Source: Halolamina sp. CBA1230 | GTDB lineage: Archaea; Halobacteriota; Halobacteria; Halobacteriales; Haloferacaceae | Reading direction: 5' to 3' | DNA: 64,000 nucleotides | NCBI RefSeq assembly: GCF_002025255.2 | Contig: NZ_CP054588.1 | Span: forward strand, 1-64,000 | In this document: positions 34,780 through 44,335 of the stretch, in pieces | How the letters are laid out: each line of letters starts with the position of its first letter | Numbering within the stretch: position 1 is the first letter of the stretch | Notes under the pieces: model-generated | What the model was told of the DNA's origin: nothing | Databases searched by the model: none | What the model saw: only the letters and a program-made list of their open reading frames with translations | Position numbers and translations under genes: made by a program

Positions 34780-36575
34780 GAGTCGGAGAGGGGGACGTGA
34801 ACGTTCGATCGGTCGGCCTCGTCCATCGCTTCCTCGTACCCGGCGTCGGCGTGGCGGATCACGCCCATCCCCGGGTCCGTCGTGAACACGCGTTCGGCCT
34901 TCTCGGCGGCCAGGTCCGTGCCGTCCAGCACGACATGGTTGTTGGCGTGGATGGCGTTGCCGATGCCGACGCCGCCGCCGTCGTGGACGCTGACGATGTC
35001 CGCGCCCGCGGCGGTGTTCAACAGCGCGTTCAGGATCGGCCAGTCCGCGACGGCGTCGGTGCCGTCCTTCATCGCCTCGGTCTCGCGGTTGGGGCTGGCG
35101 ACGCTGCCGGCGTCGAGGTGGTCCCGGGTCACGACGATCGGTCCCTCGATCTCCCCCTCCCGCACGAGTTCGTTGATCCGCAGCGCGAACCGTGCCCGCT
35201 CGGTCAGGCCGTCCTCGTCGCTGGCGGTTTCACCGCCTCCGTTTCGAGACGCCTCCGGCGTCTCGCTCGTCTCGTAGCCGAGCCAGCACACCCGACTGGG
35301 GAGCCCTTGAAACTGGACGCGCTCCTGTGCGAGGTCGATCCAGCGGTGGAGCGCCTCCTTCTCCGGGAACAGCTCTTTGACCGCCTCGTCGGTCCGGTAG
35401 ATGTCGGCCTCCTCGCCCGACAGCGCGAGCCAGCGGAACGGCCCCTTCCCCCGGCAGAACAGCGGCCGGATGTACTCCGGCACGAACCCCGGGAAGTCGA
35501 ACGGGTCGTGCTCGGTTCCGGTTGGCGTCGTCACCGACCCGCGGTGGTCCGCGACCTGCCCGCGGATGTTGTTGCCGTACTCGAACGCGACGGCGCCGCG
35601 GTCCTGGAGCTCCAGGATGGCGGCGACGTGGCGGGCCATGGTGTCGACGCTCTCCTCGACGTATGCGTCGGGGTCGGATTGCCGGAGTTCGTCGGCCTCC
35701 TCGACCGTGTAGCCGGACGGGTAGTAGCCCTCGAGCTCGTCGTGGGCCGACGTCTGGTCCGTGACGATGTCGGGGACGAACCCGCGTTCGAGCATCCCTT
35801 CGAGCATGTCCGCGGCGTTCATGTGGACGCCGACGCTGTACGTCTCGCCGCGTTCGGCGGCCGCCGTCGCTGCCTCGATGGCCTCGTCCAGGTCGTCGGT
35901 CTTCTCCTGAACGTAGCCCGTGTCGAGCCGGCGGTCGATCCGGGCCTCGTCGACCTCGGCGGCGATACACACCCCGTGGTTCATCGTCACGGCGAGCGGC
36001 TGTGCGCCACCCATCCCGCCGAGCCCGCCCGTCACGACGATCTCCCCTTCGAGCGAGCCGTCGAACTGTTCGCGGCCCGCGGCGGCCAGCGTCTCGTACG
36101 TCCCCTGGATGATCCCCTGGGTCCCGATGTACGCCCACGAGCCGGCGGTCATCTGGCCGTACATGATCTTCCCCTCGGCCTCCAGTTCGTGGAAGTGATC
36201 CCAGTTGTCCCACTTCCCGACCAGGTTCGAGTTCGCGATCAGCACCCGCGGCGCGCGCTCGTGGGTGGTGAACTTCCCGACCGGTTTGCCCGACTGGACG
36301 AGCAGCGTCTCCTCGTCGCCGAGCTCGCGGAGCTCGTCGAGGATCGCGTCGTACGCGTCCCAGGAGCGCGCTGCGCGGCCGGTTCCGCCGTACACCACGA
36401 GGTTCTCCGGGTCCTCGGCCACCTCCGGGTCGAGGTTGTTGTTCAGCAGGCGCAGCGCCGCCTCCTGTCGCCACCCCTCACACTCGATGTCGGTGCCGGT
36501 CGGCGCGCCCTGGTACGACCGCCACTGGTCGCTCGGTTCGCCGATCCGATCCTCGCCGTCGGCAGAATCGTCCAT
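34776..36575 (-). CDS. hutU: Urocanate hydratase
   Basis: The 599-residue NAD-dependent enzyme converts urocanate to imidazolone propionate. Motifs: [28 protein letters not shown] for NAD binding, and [10 protein letters not shown] containing the active-site cysteine. The loop after this cysteine is lengthened by about 18 residues ([20 protein letters not shown]) compared with the usual CWLGxGERA; the extra DNA consists of palindromes, listed separately. The start at 36575 ([15 protein letters not shown]) is chosen over an upstream ATG because it matches haloarchaeal N-termini. First gene of the hut operon, divergent from its probable regulator. Confidence 0.95.
   Translation of the reverse strand: MDDSADGEDRIGEPSDQWRSYQGAPTGTDIECEGWRQEAALRLLNNNLDPEVAEDPENLVVYGGTGRAARSWDAYDAILDELRELGDEETLLVQSGKPVGKFTTHERAPRVLIANSNLVGKWDNWDHFHELEAEGKIMYGQMTAGSWAYIGTQGIIQGTYETLAAAGREQFDGSLEGEIVVTGGLGGMGGAQPLAVTMNHGVCIAAEVDEARIDRRLDTGYVQEKTDDLDEAIEAATAAAERGETYSVGVHMNAADMLEGMLERGFVPDIVTDQTSAHDELEGYYPSGYTVEEADELRQSDPDAYVEESVDTMARHVAAILELQDRGAVAFEYGNNIRGQVADHRGSVTTPTGTEHDPFDFPGFVPEYIRPLFCRGKGPFRWLALSGEEADIYRTDEAVKELFPEKEALHRWIDLAQERVQFQGLPSRVCWLGYETSETPEASRNGGGETASDEDGLTERARFALRINELVREGEIEGPIVVTRDHLDAGSVASPNRETEAMKDGTDAVADWPILNALLNTAAGADIVSVHDGGGVGIGNAIHANNHVVLDGTDLAAEKAERVFTTDPGMGVIRHADAGYEEAMDEADRSNVHVPLSDS
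35223..35265. repeat. In-frame 3-base-loop palindromes inside hutU
   Basis: GGCGGT-TTC-ACCGCC (35223-35237) is followed by CGAGACGCC-TCC-GGCGTCTCG (35245-35265, 9-bp arms). Both have a 3-base loop. They encode the inserted loop after the active-site cysteine of urocanate hydratase. The core GACGCC-NNN-GGCGTC is shared with the palindrome at 14797-14819 in the histidine kinase. Confidence 0.75.
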
Positions 36576-36631
36576 GAGTAGCGACAGTTTGGGGCGCTGT
36601 CGCAATGGGCCTACGGCCACCGTACGGAGGT

Positions 36632-36660
36632 GTCTTTAAGTGAATCGGCGCGGGAGGTGG
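36632..36660 (+). promoter_or_regulatory. Promoter and ribosome-binding region of the hut-linked regulator
   Basis: TCTTTAAG at about 36631-36638 lies 26-33 bases before the ATG at 36664. A GGGAGGTGG stretch just before the start could also act as Shine-Dalgarno. The intergenic region of 88 bases is shared with the divergent hutU promoter, so one bound regulator could control both. Confidence 0.5.
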
Positions 36661-36663
36661 GGT

Positions 36664-37308
36664 ATGTACGAGGCGACCCTCCGCATCGAGAGTTCGGCCC
36701 CGTTCGCGGCGGTGACCGCGAACACCGACGCCTATCTCGAGCTGTACTGCTCGGACCACAGCGACCTCCTCGTCGTCCGCGGCGGCGACCCTGACCGGAT
36801 GCTCGAACGCGTCCGCGAGCACGTTCCCGTCCGGGACTCGCTCCGAGGGCCCGAGGAGCTGGTCGTGATCACTGAACGGTGTCTCCAGCCCGTCGACGTG
36901 CCCACGATCGAACGGTATCTCGACGAGACCGACAGCCTCCTCCTCCCGCCGATCCGGTACGAGAGCGGCCGGAAGATCGGACGGGTGCTCGCCCTCGACC
37001 CCGAGAACCTCGCCCAGCTCTACGCCGATCTCTCGGAGGAGTACGACGTCACCGTCGAGGCGAAACGCGAGCTCACGAGCCTGCAGGGGTCGGTCCCGTT
37101 CGTCTCGCTCGTCGACGCGCTCCCGACGCTCACCGCCCGCCAGCGGGAGGTCCTCCTCGCCGCCCACCGGAACGGCTACTTCGAGATCCCCCGGGGCGTC
37201 ACGCTGGAAGCGATCGGGGACGAGCTCGGAATCGGGAGACGGGCGACGGAGGAACATTTCCGTCGTGCGGTCAACAAGCTCATGGACGCGTTCGTCGAGT
37301 ATCTCTAG
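36664..37308 (+). CDS. HTH-10 (Bat-type) regulator, probable hut regulator
   Basis: The 214-residue protein has an N-terminal ligand/association domain (about 1-150) and a C-terminal HTH-10: LPTLTARQREVLLAAHRNGYF, EIPRGVTLEAIGDELGIG and a final helix. It lacks PAS or GAF input modules. Divergent placement 88 bases from hutU suggests that it activates or represses histidine utilisation. That role is inferred from position. ATG at 36664 is preferred to an upstream in-frame codon because of the promoter spacing. Confidence 0.85.
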   Translation: MYEATLRIESSAPFAAVTANTDAYLELYCSDHSDLLVVRGGDPDRMLERVREHVPVRDSLRGPEELVVITERCLQPVDVPTIERYLDETDSLLLPPIRYESGRKIGRVLALDPENLAQLYADLSEEYDVTVEAKRELTSLQGSVPFVSLVDALPTLTARQREVLLAAHRNGYFEIPRGVTLEAIGDELGIGRRATEEHFRRAVNKLMDAFVEYL

Positions 37309-37745
37309 AGGTTCGCGAACGCCTCGTCGACGAGTTCGCCGGTGTCGGCGACGATGTCGGCCATCGCCTCGTCGTCGGGCGCCATCCCGATCAGTCGCGC
37401 GATGCGCATGATCGAAACGTGATAGACGCGCTGTCGCCCGGGTTCTTCCTCCCAGACGACGACGTTACACGGCATGAGGGCGCCGAGTTCGTTGTCGGTA
37501 ACGTCGAGCGCGCGGTCGGCCATCTCCGGGTTGCAGGCGCCGAGCACGTAGTACGGGTCGCGGTCGGCGTCGATCTTCTCGTTGAGCATCGCCGAGGGCG
37601 AGAACTCGACCGGGATCCCGAACCCGGCGTCGGTGAACACCTCACGGACGTGTTCGATCGCCTCCTCGTGGCCCATCTCGAGAGTCGTCTCTGCTTCGCC
37701 GACGGCGTCCGGGTCGATCCGGCTCGGGTCGATCGGGAGAGTCAT
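37305..37745 (-). CDS. DUF302 family protein
   Basis: The 146-residue protein shows the DUF302 pattern: a helix-strand unit HEEAIEHVREVFTDAGFGIP, VLGACNPEMADRALDVTDNELGALMPCNVVVWE and VSIMRIARLIGM. Cysteines are at CNPEMA and PCNVVVW. These small proteins are often linked to sulfur or redox metabolism but have no defined reaction. Its 3' end overlaps that of the HTH-10 gene by four bases. Confidence 0.87.
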   Translation of the reverse strand: MTLPIDPSRIDPDAVGEAETTLEMGHEEAIEHVREVFTDAGFGIPVEFSPSAMLNEKIDADRDPYYVLGACNPEMADRALDVTDNELGALMPCNVVVWEEEPGRQRVYHVSIMRIARLIGMAPDDEAMADIVADTGELVDEAFANL

Positions 37746-37897
37746 CGGTGTGCGGGGTTGGGAGCGTCGACACGAAATCCCTTCGGGTATCCGGGGACGC
37801 GCCGGCGCCCGGCCGTCCACCGGGTTCGAGCGGCGCGAGCCCCGGTCGTCCCGGCCGGGGGCGAGCCCCGCTTATCCTGGCCGTAGGCGGGGCCTGC

Positions 37898-38920
37898 TCA
37901 TCCCGGCCGTTCGGGCATCGTCCCCGTCCGCTCGCGCTCGTAGGCGCGCCGCGTCGGTTCGTCCAGCTCCACGAGATGGATCAGCGGGTTCCCGGGGTAG
38001 ACGACGGGGTTCTCCAGTTTCCCGACGAGCAGGCCCGTAAAGGGGGCGTCGACGTCGACGACGTCGGTTTTGAACGGGCTCGAGATGCTACAGACGGCGT
38101 CGCCCTCGTGAACCAGCTCGCCGCGGTCGTAATGCATCTCCACGAGGCCGCCGTCGTCGGCCCGGATCCACGTCTTCTGGTCGCTCGTGACGATCGTCCG
38201 CCAGCCCGGCCGGTTCACGGGCTCGGCCGGGTAGACGCCGTACTCCGCGAGCACGCTCGCGACGCCGTCCAGCGCCCGATCGATGAGCCGCCGCTGGAAC
38301 CGGTGGGCCTCCCCCATCTCGACGGTGACCGTGGGAACGCCGGCGGCCGTCGCCTCGTGGCGCAGCGTCCCCGACGCCCCCTCGCCGTCGATGATCACGT
38401 TCGAGCCGAACGCCCGCGCGAGCCGCGGGACGTCGTCGGCGGCCATGTCCGCGCGGACGTGGAGCATGTTCGTGCGGCCGCGGGTGGAGGTGTGGAAGTC
38501 GAGCCCGAGATCGCAGGGCGCGACGAAGTTCCGGAATATCTCGTCGGCCATCCGCTTCGAGCTCGTCGAGTCGGCGTTCCCGGGGAACGACCGGTTGAGG
38601 TCGCGGTCGTAGACGGGGAGGTAGCGCTGCTGGGTGACGAACCCGGGAACGTTCAGCACGGGCAGACAGACCAGCGTTCCGTGGAGGTTCGTGTGGTCCC
38701 ACTCGTGGGCGACCTCGCGCACGACCTCGATCCCGTTCAGCTCGTCGCCGTGAGAGGCTGCGGAGAGGAACACCGTCGGCCCCTCGTGCTCCCCGTTGAC
38801 GATGGAGACGGGGATACGGACGGGGTCGCCGAGATACGTCTCGCTGATGCTGTACCGGACGTCCGCGCGCTCCCCCGGATCGACCCGACCGCCGTTGTAC
38901 GTGAACGCCCCGTCGGTCAT
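37898..38920 (-). CDS. Succinylglutamate desuccinylase/aspartoacylase family zinc hydrolase
   Basis: The 340-residue protein has the M14-like zinc motifs of this family: SAASHGDELNGIE (His and Glu ligands, about 54-66), NRSFPGN with the substrate arginine, LDFHTSTRG (third ligand), and VEMGEAHRFQ with the catalytic glutamate. The C-terminal domain is a beta barrel. It is divergent from the RimK fusion gene and has the same partner in many archaea, suggesting action on the glutamate-type product of that ligase. This link is inferred. Confidence 0.88.
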   Translation of the reverse strand: MTDGAFTYNGGRVDPGERADVRYSISETYLGDPVRIPVSIVNGEHEGPTVFLSAASHGDELNGIEVVREVAHEWDHTNLHGTLVCLPVLNVPGFVTQQRYLPVYDRDLNRSFPGNADSTSSKRMADEIFRNFVAPCDLGLDFHTSTRGRTNMLHVRADMAADDVPRLARAFGSNVIIDGEGASGTLRHEATAAGVPTVTVEMGEAHRFQRRLIDRALDGVASVLAEYGVYPAEPVNRPGWRTIVTSDQKTWIRADDGGLVEMHYDRGELVHEGDAVCSISSPFKTDVVDVDAPFTGLLVGKLENPVVYPGNPLIHLVELDEPTRRAYERERTGTMPERPG

Positions 38921-39052
38921 TGCTGCCCGCTTGGCGGGGGGCGTATAAATCAGGGCCGCCCGAGAGAGTGGGTGAGCGACCCGTGCGACCGACGTGTCAC
39001 GCTGCCGGCCTCATCGGCACGGTTTAGTCGCTATCGGCCGAAAACCACGCCA

Positions 39053-40375
39053 ATGGACGACTCTGTCTCGGTGGGCGTACTCAGCCTCCACAACAGCAAG
39101 GAGACGAAAGCGATCCTGAACGCGGTGGAGGCGCTCGGCCACACGGGCGTCTGGCTGCGGGAGGAGAACCTCTGTGTGGAGATCGAGGACGGGACGGCGA
39201 CGCTCGACCCGAACGTCGACGTGATCGCGAACCGGCTCCTGCTCTCGAAAACCGAACACCCCGCGGAGCTGCTCGGGCTGGCGCTGTCGCTGAGCCGCCT
39301 TCGGCCGATGCTGAACCGGCCGCGGAACGTTCTCACCGCGTTTCACAAGTTCGCGACCGCGACCGCGCTCGTGGACACCGAGGTCAGCCTGCCGGACGCG
39401 ACGCTCGCGCTCGACGCCGACCGGCTGAACCGGGAGAAAGGGAAGTTCGGCGACGAAGTCGTCTACAAGACCGCGATCGGTACCCACGGCGGCGGCACGT
39501 GGAAGATCGGCGCCGGCGAGCAGGTCAACCCCCGGATCGGCGAGCGGTACGCGTTCCTCCAGCAGCTGATCGAACGGGACAGCGACCGCCACCAGGACAT
39601 CCGCGTGTACGTCGTCGACGGCGAGATCGTCGGGACGATGCGGCGGTTCGCGCCGGAGAACGACTGGCGGACGAACGTCGCGCTCGGCGGCTCCGTCGAG
39701 GCCGTCGACGACCTTCCCGATGCGGCGGCGGGGATGGCGCTGGAAGCGGCCGACATCGTCGGGCTGGACTACGCGGGCATCGATCTCGTGGAGGGCGAGG
39801 AGGGGTGGCACCTCCTCGAAGTCAACCCGACTGCCGGATTCAAGGGGCTGTTCAAGGCGACCGGCGTGAGCCCGGCGCCACGCATCGCGAAGCTCGCCAT
39901 CGAGACCGCGGGCGGCGAGGTGGACGACGACCACGTCGCGGAACTCGCGACGGCGCTCGACGACTCGACGCCGGAGACCGTGGGCACCGAACCCGAGCGA
40001 CAGCCCGAGGAAACCACGACGATCGGCTACACGGAGGACGTGCTCGTCTCCGGCACCAGCGGCACCGAGCGCGTCGTCGCGAAATCCGACACGGGCGCCG
40101 CGCGGACGAGCATCGACACGCGGCTGGCGGCGGAGATCGGCGCCGGCCCGATCAAGTCGATGACGAAAGTCCGCTCCGGGAGCGTGAAATCCGGGAAGGC
40201 GCGGCCGGTCGTCGACATCGTCGTCGGCGTCGGCGGGGACCGCCACACCGTCGCCGCGTCGCTGGAGGACCGCGGCCACATGGACTACCAGCTGCTGCTC
40301 GGTCGGGACATCCTCCAGCACTACCGGGTGGACGTCCGGCGGCGGTCGGACGTCGATCAGTCGAGCGAGGAGTAG
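39053..40375 (+). CDS. rimK: RimK-type ATP-grasp ligase fused to an ATP-dependent zinc-protease domain
   Basis: The 440-residue protein joins an ATP-grasp ligase (about 1-290; LNRPRNVLTAFHKFATATAL, KTAIGTHGGGTWKIG, and metal site LLEVNPTAGFKGLFKATG) with a C-terminal retropepsin-like domain of the RimB/Zn_protease type (about 315-440; KSDTGAARTSIDTRLAAEIG, ... YQLLLGRDILQHYRVDV). RimK adds glutamate-type residues to a substrate by forming peptide bonds. The domains are split by an acidic linker rich in Glu/Thr. Fusion with the protease domain is seen in other haloarchaea. The substrate is unknown. Confidence 0.9.
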   Translation: MDDSVSVGVLSLHNSKETKAILNAVEALGHTGVWLREENLCVEIEDGTATLDPNVDVIANRLLLSKTEHPAELLGLALSLSRLRPMLNRPRNVLTAFHKFATATALVDTEVSLPDATLALDADRLNREKGKFGDEVVYKTAIGTHGGGTWKIGAGEQVNPRIGERYAFLQQLIERDSDRHQDIRVYVVDGEIVGTMRRFAPENDWRTNVALGGSVEAVDDLPDAAAGMALEAADIVGLDYAGIDLVEGEEGWHLLEVNPTAGFKGLFKATGVSPAPRIAKLAIETAGGEVDDDHVAELATALDDSTPETVGTEPERQPEETTTIGYTEDVLVSGTSGTERVVAKSDTGAARTSIDTRLAAEIGAGPIKSMTKVRSGSVKSGKARPVVDIVVGVGGDRHTVAASLEDRGHMDYQLLLGRDILQHYRVDVRRRSDVDQSSEE

Positions 40376-40386
40376 CGCGGGACGAG

Positions 40387-41442
40387 TTAGTCCAGGATGG
40401 CATCCACGTCGGCGTGGGCGTGGAGCAGCTCCTGCATCCGCTCGACGGTCGCCGCGTCGCGCACGCGCCCGCCGTGGATCAGGGACTCGATCCGCTCGAT
40501 CGTCGTGATCGTGTCCGTCTGGACGGTCACCACCGGCATCCCCTGCTGTTCGGCCTCGCCGAGGATCGCCCCCGAGGGCCGATGTCCGCCGGTGAGGACG
40601 AGACAGTTGACGCCGGGGGCGTCAAGCGCCGCAGCTTGCACGTCCGCCCGGTCGCCGCCGGTGATGACGGCGGCGTCCTTCGTCCGGCGGAAGTGGCTGA
40701 GCGCGCTCTCGCCGCTCATCGCCCCGACGAGCACGCGCTCGATCAGGGCGTCGGTCGCGGCGTCGGTGAGCGACTCCGCGCCGAGTTCGTTCGTGAGATC
40801 CGCCACCGTGACGCCGGCCATCTCGCGCGCCCACGGGACGACGCCCAGCACGGGGACGCCGCGGGACTCGAGGAACGGGACCACCTCGGTTTCGACCTCG
40901 TCGTACGCCGCACTGGAGACGGCGTTGAACACGACGCCGAGACAGCGGTCACCGAGGTTCTCGGCGGCCGTGAGGATCCGGTCGACGTCGCGGGGCTCCT
41001 CGTACCGGGCGACGAGCAGCGCGCGGGCGTCCAGTAGCTCGGCGATGTCGGCGTCCGTGAGGTCGATGGCCGCGCCCGTGTCGGGGTCGCCAGCGCCCTC
41101 GAGGATCATCGTGTCCGTCCCCTCGGCGAGCCCGTCGAACGCCTCCCGGACGCGCTCGCGGAGCGCGGCCGTGTCCTCCTCGCCCCGGATGGCGCCCTTG
41201 ACGAACGTCGGGGAGTAGACGACGGGTTCCATCTCGTGCATCTCCGCGTCGAGATCCAGCAGCTCCCGCGCGAGCATCGGGTCGGCGTCGAGCGTCTTCC
41301 CGACGTTGCTCTGCAGGCGGGTACCCTTCGGTTTCATGTAGCCGACCGCCGCGCCGCGGTCGGCGGCCAGCCGCGCGAGCGCGAGCGCGACGGCGGTTTT
41401 GCCGGTGCCTTCGTCGGTCGAGGTTACGAGTAGCGAGGTCAT
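40387..41442 (-). CDS. P-loop and DRTGG domain protein (BioD/phosphotransacetylase-N-like)
   Basis: The 351-residue protein has an N-terminal dethiobiotin-synthetase-like P-loop (TSTDEGTGKTAVALALA, residues about 7-23) and KPKGTRLQ, then a C-terminal DRTGG domain (about 210-330; AVITGGDRADVQAAALD, CLVLTGGHRPSGAIL). The same pair forms the N-terminal region of bacterial phosphotransacetylase, but no catalytic Pta domain follows. The start overlaps the stop of the ADP-forming acyl-CoA synthetase by four bases, so a regulatory role in acetyl-CoA/acetate interconversion is likely. This is a known haloarchaeal pairing. Confidence 0.87.
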   Translation of the reverse strand: MTSLLVTSTDEGTGKTAVALALARLAADRGAAVGYMKPKGTRLQSNVGKTLDADPMLARELLDLDAEMHEMEPVVYSPTFVKGAIRGEEDTAALRERVREAFDGLAEGTDTMILEGAGDPDTGAAIDLTDADIAELLDARALLVARYEEPRDVDRILTAAENLGDRCLGVVFNAVSSAAYDEVETEVVPFLESRGVPVLGVVPWAREMAGVTVADLTNELGAESLTDAATDALIERVLVGAMSGESALSHFRRTKDAAVITGGDRADVQAAALDAPGVNCLVLTGGHRPSGAILGEAEQQGMPVVTVQTDTITTIERIESLIHGGRVRDAATVERMQELLHAHADVDAILD

Positions 41443-43544
41443 AGCTGGTCTGGGTCGATGGTCAGTCGCACGTCGAGGGCTTGCACGCCGTCGGCGGTGG
41501 CGAGCAGCGGGTTCACGTCGAGTTCGAGGATGGCGTCGAAGTCGGTCACCAGTTGGCTCAGCCGCCCGATCGCCTCCCGGATCGCCGCCTCGTCGGCCGA
41601 CTGCCGGCCGCGAGCCCCGCGGAGCAGCGGTGCCGAGTCGAGTTCGTCCACCATCTCGCCGGCCTCCCGGTCGGAGACGGGCGCGATGCGGACGCTGGTG
41701 TCCTCCAGCACTTCCACGAAGATACCGCCGAGGCCGAACAACAGCAGCGGGCCGAACTGCGGGTCGCGGTTCATCCCGAGGATGGTCTCCGTGCCCGCCT
41801 CGGTGTCGACCATCTCCTGCACCTGCACGCCGAGCAGCGTCGCGTCCGGCTGGTAGTTGCGGGCCCGCGTGACGAGCGTCTCGTAGGTGTCCGCGACGTC
41901 CGCCTGGGCGACGCCGACGGCCACGCCGCCGATGTCGGACTTGTGGAGGATGTCCGGGCTGACGATCTTCATCACTACGTCGCCCGCGATGGATTCGGCC
42001 GCCGACTCGGCGGCCGCGGGGTCGTCGACGATCGCCGAGTCGGGCGTGGGCAGCCCGTACGCGTCGAGCAGGTCCATCGCCTCCACGCCGAGCCGCGTCG
42101 CCCCCCGGTCGGCGGCGTCGGTGAGGATCTCGCGGGCGCGCTCCTCGTCGACGTCGAACGACGCCGGCGCCTCGTACGTCCGCGACTCCACGTCCCGCTG
42201 GACCGCGAGCGCGTCGAGACTGTCCACGGCCCGGGCCGGATCGAAGTAGTTCGGGATGCCCGCCTCGCCGAGGATCTCCGCCGCGGGCTCGGCGCGCTGC
42301 CCGCCCATCAAGCACGCGACGATGGGCTTGTCGTGGTCGGCCTGTCGCTCGGCGATCGCCGCCGCCAGTTCCTCGTAGTCAACGACCGCCGTGGGCGCGG
42401 AGATGACGATCGCACAGCCGACGTTCTCGTCGGCGAGTACGGCGTCGAGTGCGGTCTCGAACCGCTCGATGTCGGCGTCGCCGATCACGTCGACGGGGTT
42501 GTAGATGTTCGCCTCCTCCGGCATCGTTTCCTCCAGCGTTGAGAGCGTCCCGTCGGTGAACGACGCCATCCCGAGCCGCGAGTCGCCGACGGCGTCGGTC
42601 GCCATCACGCCCGGGCCGCCCGCGTTCGTGACGACGCCGACCCGATCGGACTCGGGCATCGGCAGGCCGTCGAGCGAGCGCGCGTAGTCGAACAGCTCCT
42701 GGACGTTCTCCGCGCGGACGACGCCCGCCTGCTCGAACGCCGCCTCGTAGGCCGCCTCGCTCCCGGCGATCGTGCCCGTGTGTGAGGACGCGGCCTCCGC
42801 GCCCGCCTCGGTCCGGCCGGACTTGACGACCACGACGGGCGTGTCCCGTGTCACCTCGCGGGCCGTGTCGATGAACTCGCGGCCGTCCTCGACGCCCTCG
42901 AGGTAGCCGAGGATCACGTTCGTCGCCGGATCGTCCTGCCAGTGGGCGAGGAAGTCCGACTCGTCCAGCACGGCCTTGTTGCCCAGCGAGACGACGTCCT
43001 TGAACCCGATCCCCTGATCGTTCGCCCAGTCCAGCACGGCCGTGATGAACGCGCCGGACTGGCTCATAAAGGACAGCGACCCCGGGAGCGCGTTCGACGG
43101 GCCGAACGTGGCGTTGAGGTTCGCCGGCGTCGAGAGCACGCCCAGCGAGTTCGGCCCGACCAGCGCGAGGTCGTACTCCGCGGCGACGGCGCGGAGCTCC
43201 TGTTCGCGCTGTGCGCCCTCGGGCCCGGTCTCGCTGAACCCCGCCGTGACGACGACGACGTTCGTCACCCCCGCCTCGCCGGCCTCCCGGACGGCGTCGA
43301 CCGCGATCGACGGCGGTACCACGACCACCGCGAGGTCGACCTCCCCCGGGACCGAGGCGACGTCCGGGTAGCACTGCCGCCCGAACACGGTGTCGCGACT
43401 CGGGTTCACGGGGACGACCTCGCCCGTGAAGTCGTCGAGGTTCCGGACGATGGCGGCCCCGATCGAGCCCGAGCGCTCCGTCGCGCCGATCACGGCGACG
43501 CGCTCGGGCGCGAACAGGCCACCAGTGTCTGCCTCCGAGTTCAC
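41439..43544 (-). CDS. acd: Acetate-CoA ligase (ADP-forming), fused alpha and beta subunits
   Basis: The 701-residue enzyme has the CoA-binding domain (VAVIGATERSGSIG, about 15-28), succinyl-CoA ligase-like domain (FMSQSGAFITAVLDWA; catalytic His in SSHTGTIAGSE), and a C-terminal ATP-grasp domain (VVMKIVSPDILHKSDIGGV, DPQFGPLLLFGLGG, DVNPLL). It makes ATP from acyl-CoA plus ADP and phosphate, the main acetate-forming enzyme in haloarchaea. Fused length is normal. Minus-strand operon with the DRTGG protein. Confidence 0.92.
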   Translation of the reverse strand: MNSEADTGGLFAPERVAVIGATERSGSIGAAIVRNLDDFTGEVVPVNPSRDTVFGRQCYPDVASVPGEVDLAVVVVPPSIAVDAVREAGEAGVTNVVVVTAGFSETGPEGAQREQELRAVAAEYDLALVGPNSLGVLSTPANLNATFGPSNALPGSLSFMSQSGAFITAVLDWANDQGIGFKDVVSLGNKAVLDESDFLAHWQDDPATNVILGYLEGVEDGREFIDTAREVTRDTPVVVVKSGRTEAGAEAASSHTGTIAGSEAAYEAAFEQAGVVRAENVQELFDYARSLDGLPMPESDRVGVVTNAGGPGVMATDAVGDSRLGMASFTDGTLSTLEETMPEEANIYNPVDVIGDADIERFETALDAVLADENVGCAIVISAPTAVVDYEELAAAIAERQADHDKPIVACLMGGQRAEPAAEILGEAGIPNYFDPARAVDSLDALAVQRDVESRTYEAPASFDVDEERAREILTDAADRGATRLGVEAMDLLDAYGLPTPDSAIVDDPAAAESAAESIAGDVVMKIVSPDILHKSDIGGVAVGVAQADVADTYETLVTRARNYQPDATLLGVQVQEMVDTEAGTETILGMNRDPQFGPLLLFGLGGIFVEVLEDTSVRIAPVSDREAGEMVDELDSAPLLRGARGRQSADEAAIREAIGRLSQLVTDFDAILELDVNPLLATADGVQALDVRLTIDPDQL

Positions 43545-43681
43545 GTCGTCCCCTCACACACCGTCAGCGCTTAAAACCGAGGCCGGGATCCCGGTGTAGT
43601 GTTTAGACAAACTGCATTATAGTCACCACCTCAGCTGGCGTTCGATCATCTAGTGATTGATGCGGCCGGTGGCGATATAAA

Positions 43682-43864
43682 TCATATATTTATATATTCA
43701 TAACCCCAGAATATAATTTGACCAATGCTAAATGGGATGACCACTCTCCCCGACGTTTGATTTCCAGCCATAGCATCATAAAGAAGAATTGCGCCTAATA
43801 TGAGTGACATCGCTACAAATGCATATCCTGCCGCAAAAACCTGCTCATCAGTGGTATTCTCCAT
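43682..43864 (-). CDS. Small AT-rich two-TM membrane protein
   Basis: Sixty residues starting MENTTDEQVFAAGYAFVAM with two membrane spans (AGYAFVAMSLILGAILLYDA, VVIPFSIGQIIFWGY). The ATG at 43864 is chosen because AAATATAT lies about 22-29 bases upstream on the minus strand; upstream in-frame ATGs at 43879 and 43942 are possible. The local GC is far below the flanking operons (many A/T third positions), so the gene is probably foreign. No family recognised. Confidence 0.5.
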   Translation of the reverse strand: MENTTDEQVFAAGYAFVAMSLILGAILLYDAMAGNQTSGRVVIPFSIGQIIFWGYEYINI

Positions 43865-43938
43865 ATGTGTGAATGACATTATTAACACATATATTTTCTC
43901 TTCTATCTGCTCTATTGAATCCGCGGAAGGCGTAGCGA

Positions 43939-44142
43939 TCACTCCTTGGTGGCTTGTTCAAGGTTGTAGACGACGGCGGTAAGTACCAATTCGCGGAACT
44001 GGCGGTACCAGACGCCCGGCCCGACAGCGGACCCGTATCGGCGCTTGATGACCGAAGACGCTGTCTCTGAGCGCGCCGTGGTCGCCGTGATCGCAGGCGG
44101 TCGCAGATCGGTCAAACAGTTGGCGCCAGACACGGGTGGCAA
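43939..44142 (-). pseudogene. C-terminal fragment of an insertion-sequence transposase
   Basis: The minus-strand frame ends SSVIKRRYGSAVGPGVWYRQ then FRELVLTAVVYNLEQATKE and stop. Conserved WxxQFRELVL...YNLEQA wording is the C-terminal signature of DDE transposases of the haloarchaeal IS5/IS4-like groups. Upstream of this piece the reading is not transposase-like, so only the last 40-60 residues remain. On the plus strand at about 44140-44208 a different scrap ends WLRAFAFAWNQLI, also of mobile-element character. The region 43545-44335 otherwise holds no intact gene except the small membrane protein. Confidence 0.65.
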
Positions 44143-44335
44143 CGCAAGTCGAGAAACTGCCGACGGGTGGTTACGAGCGTTCGCCTTCGCATGGAATCAG
44201 CTTATCTGAACACTACCGGATCCTGGCGCTCGGGAGTCGGCCGGCGCCGAGGTCGTGCGTGAGTACGGCGAGGGAGCACGCGGGGCAGTCGACCGACGAA
44301 CGATATCGCGGAGCAGCTGGTACGGTTTCGGCGGC

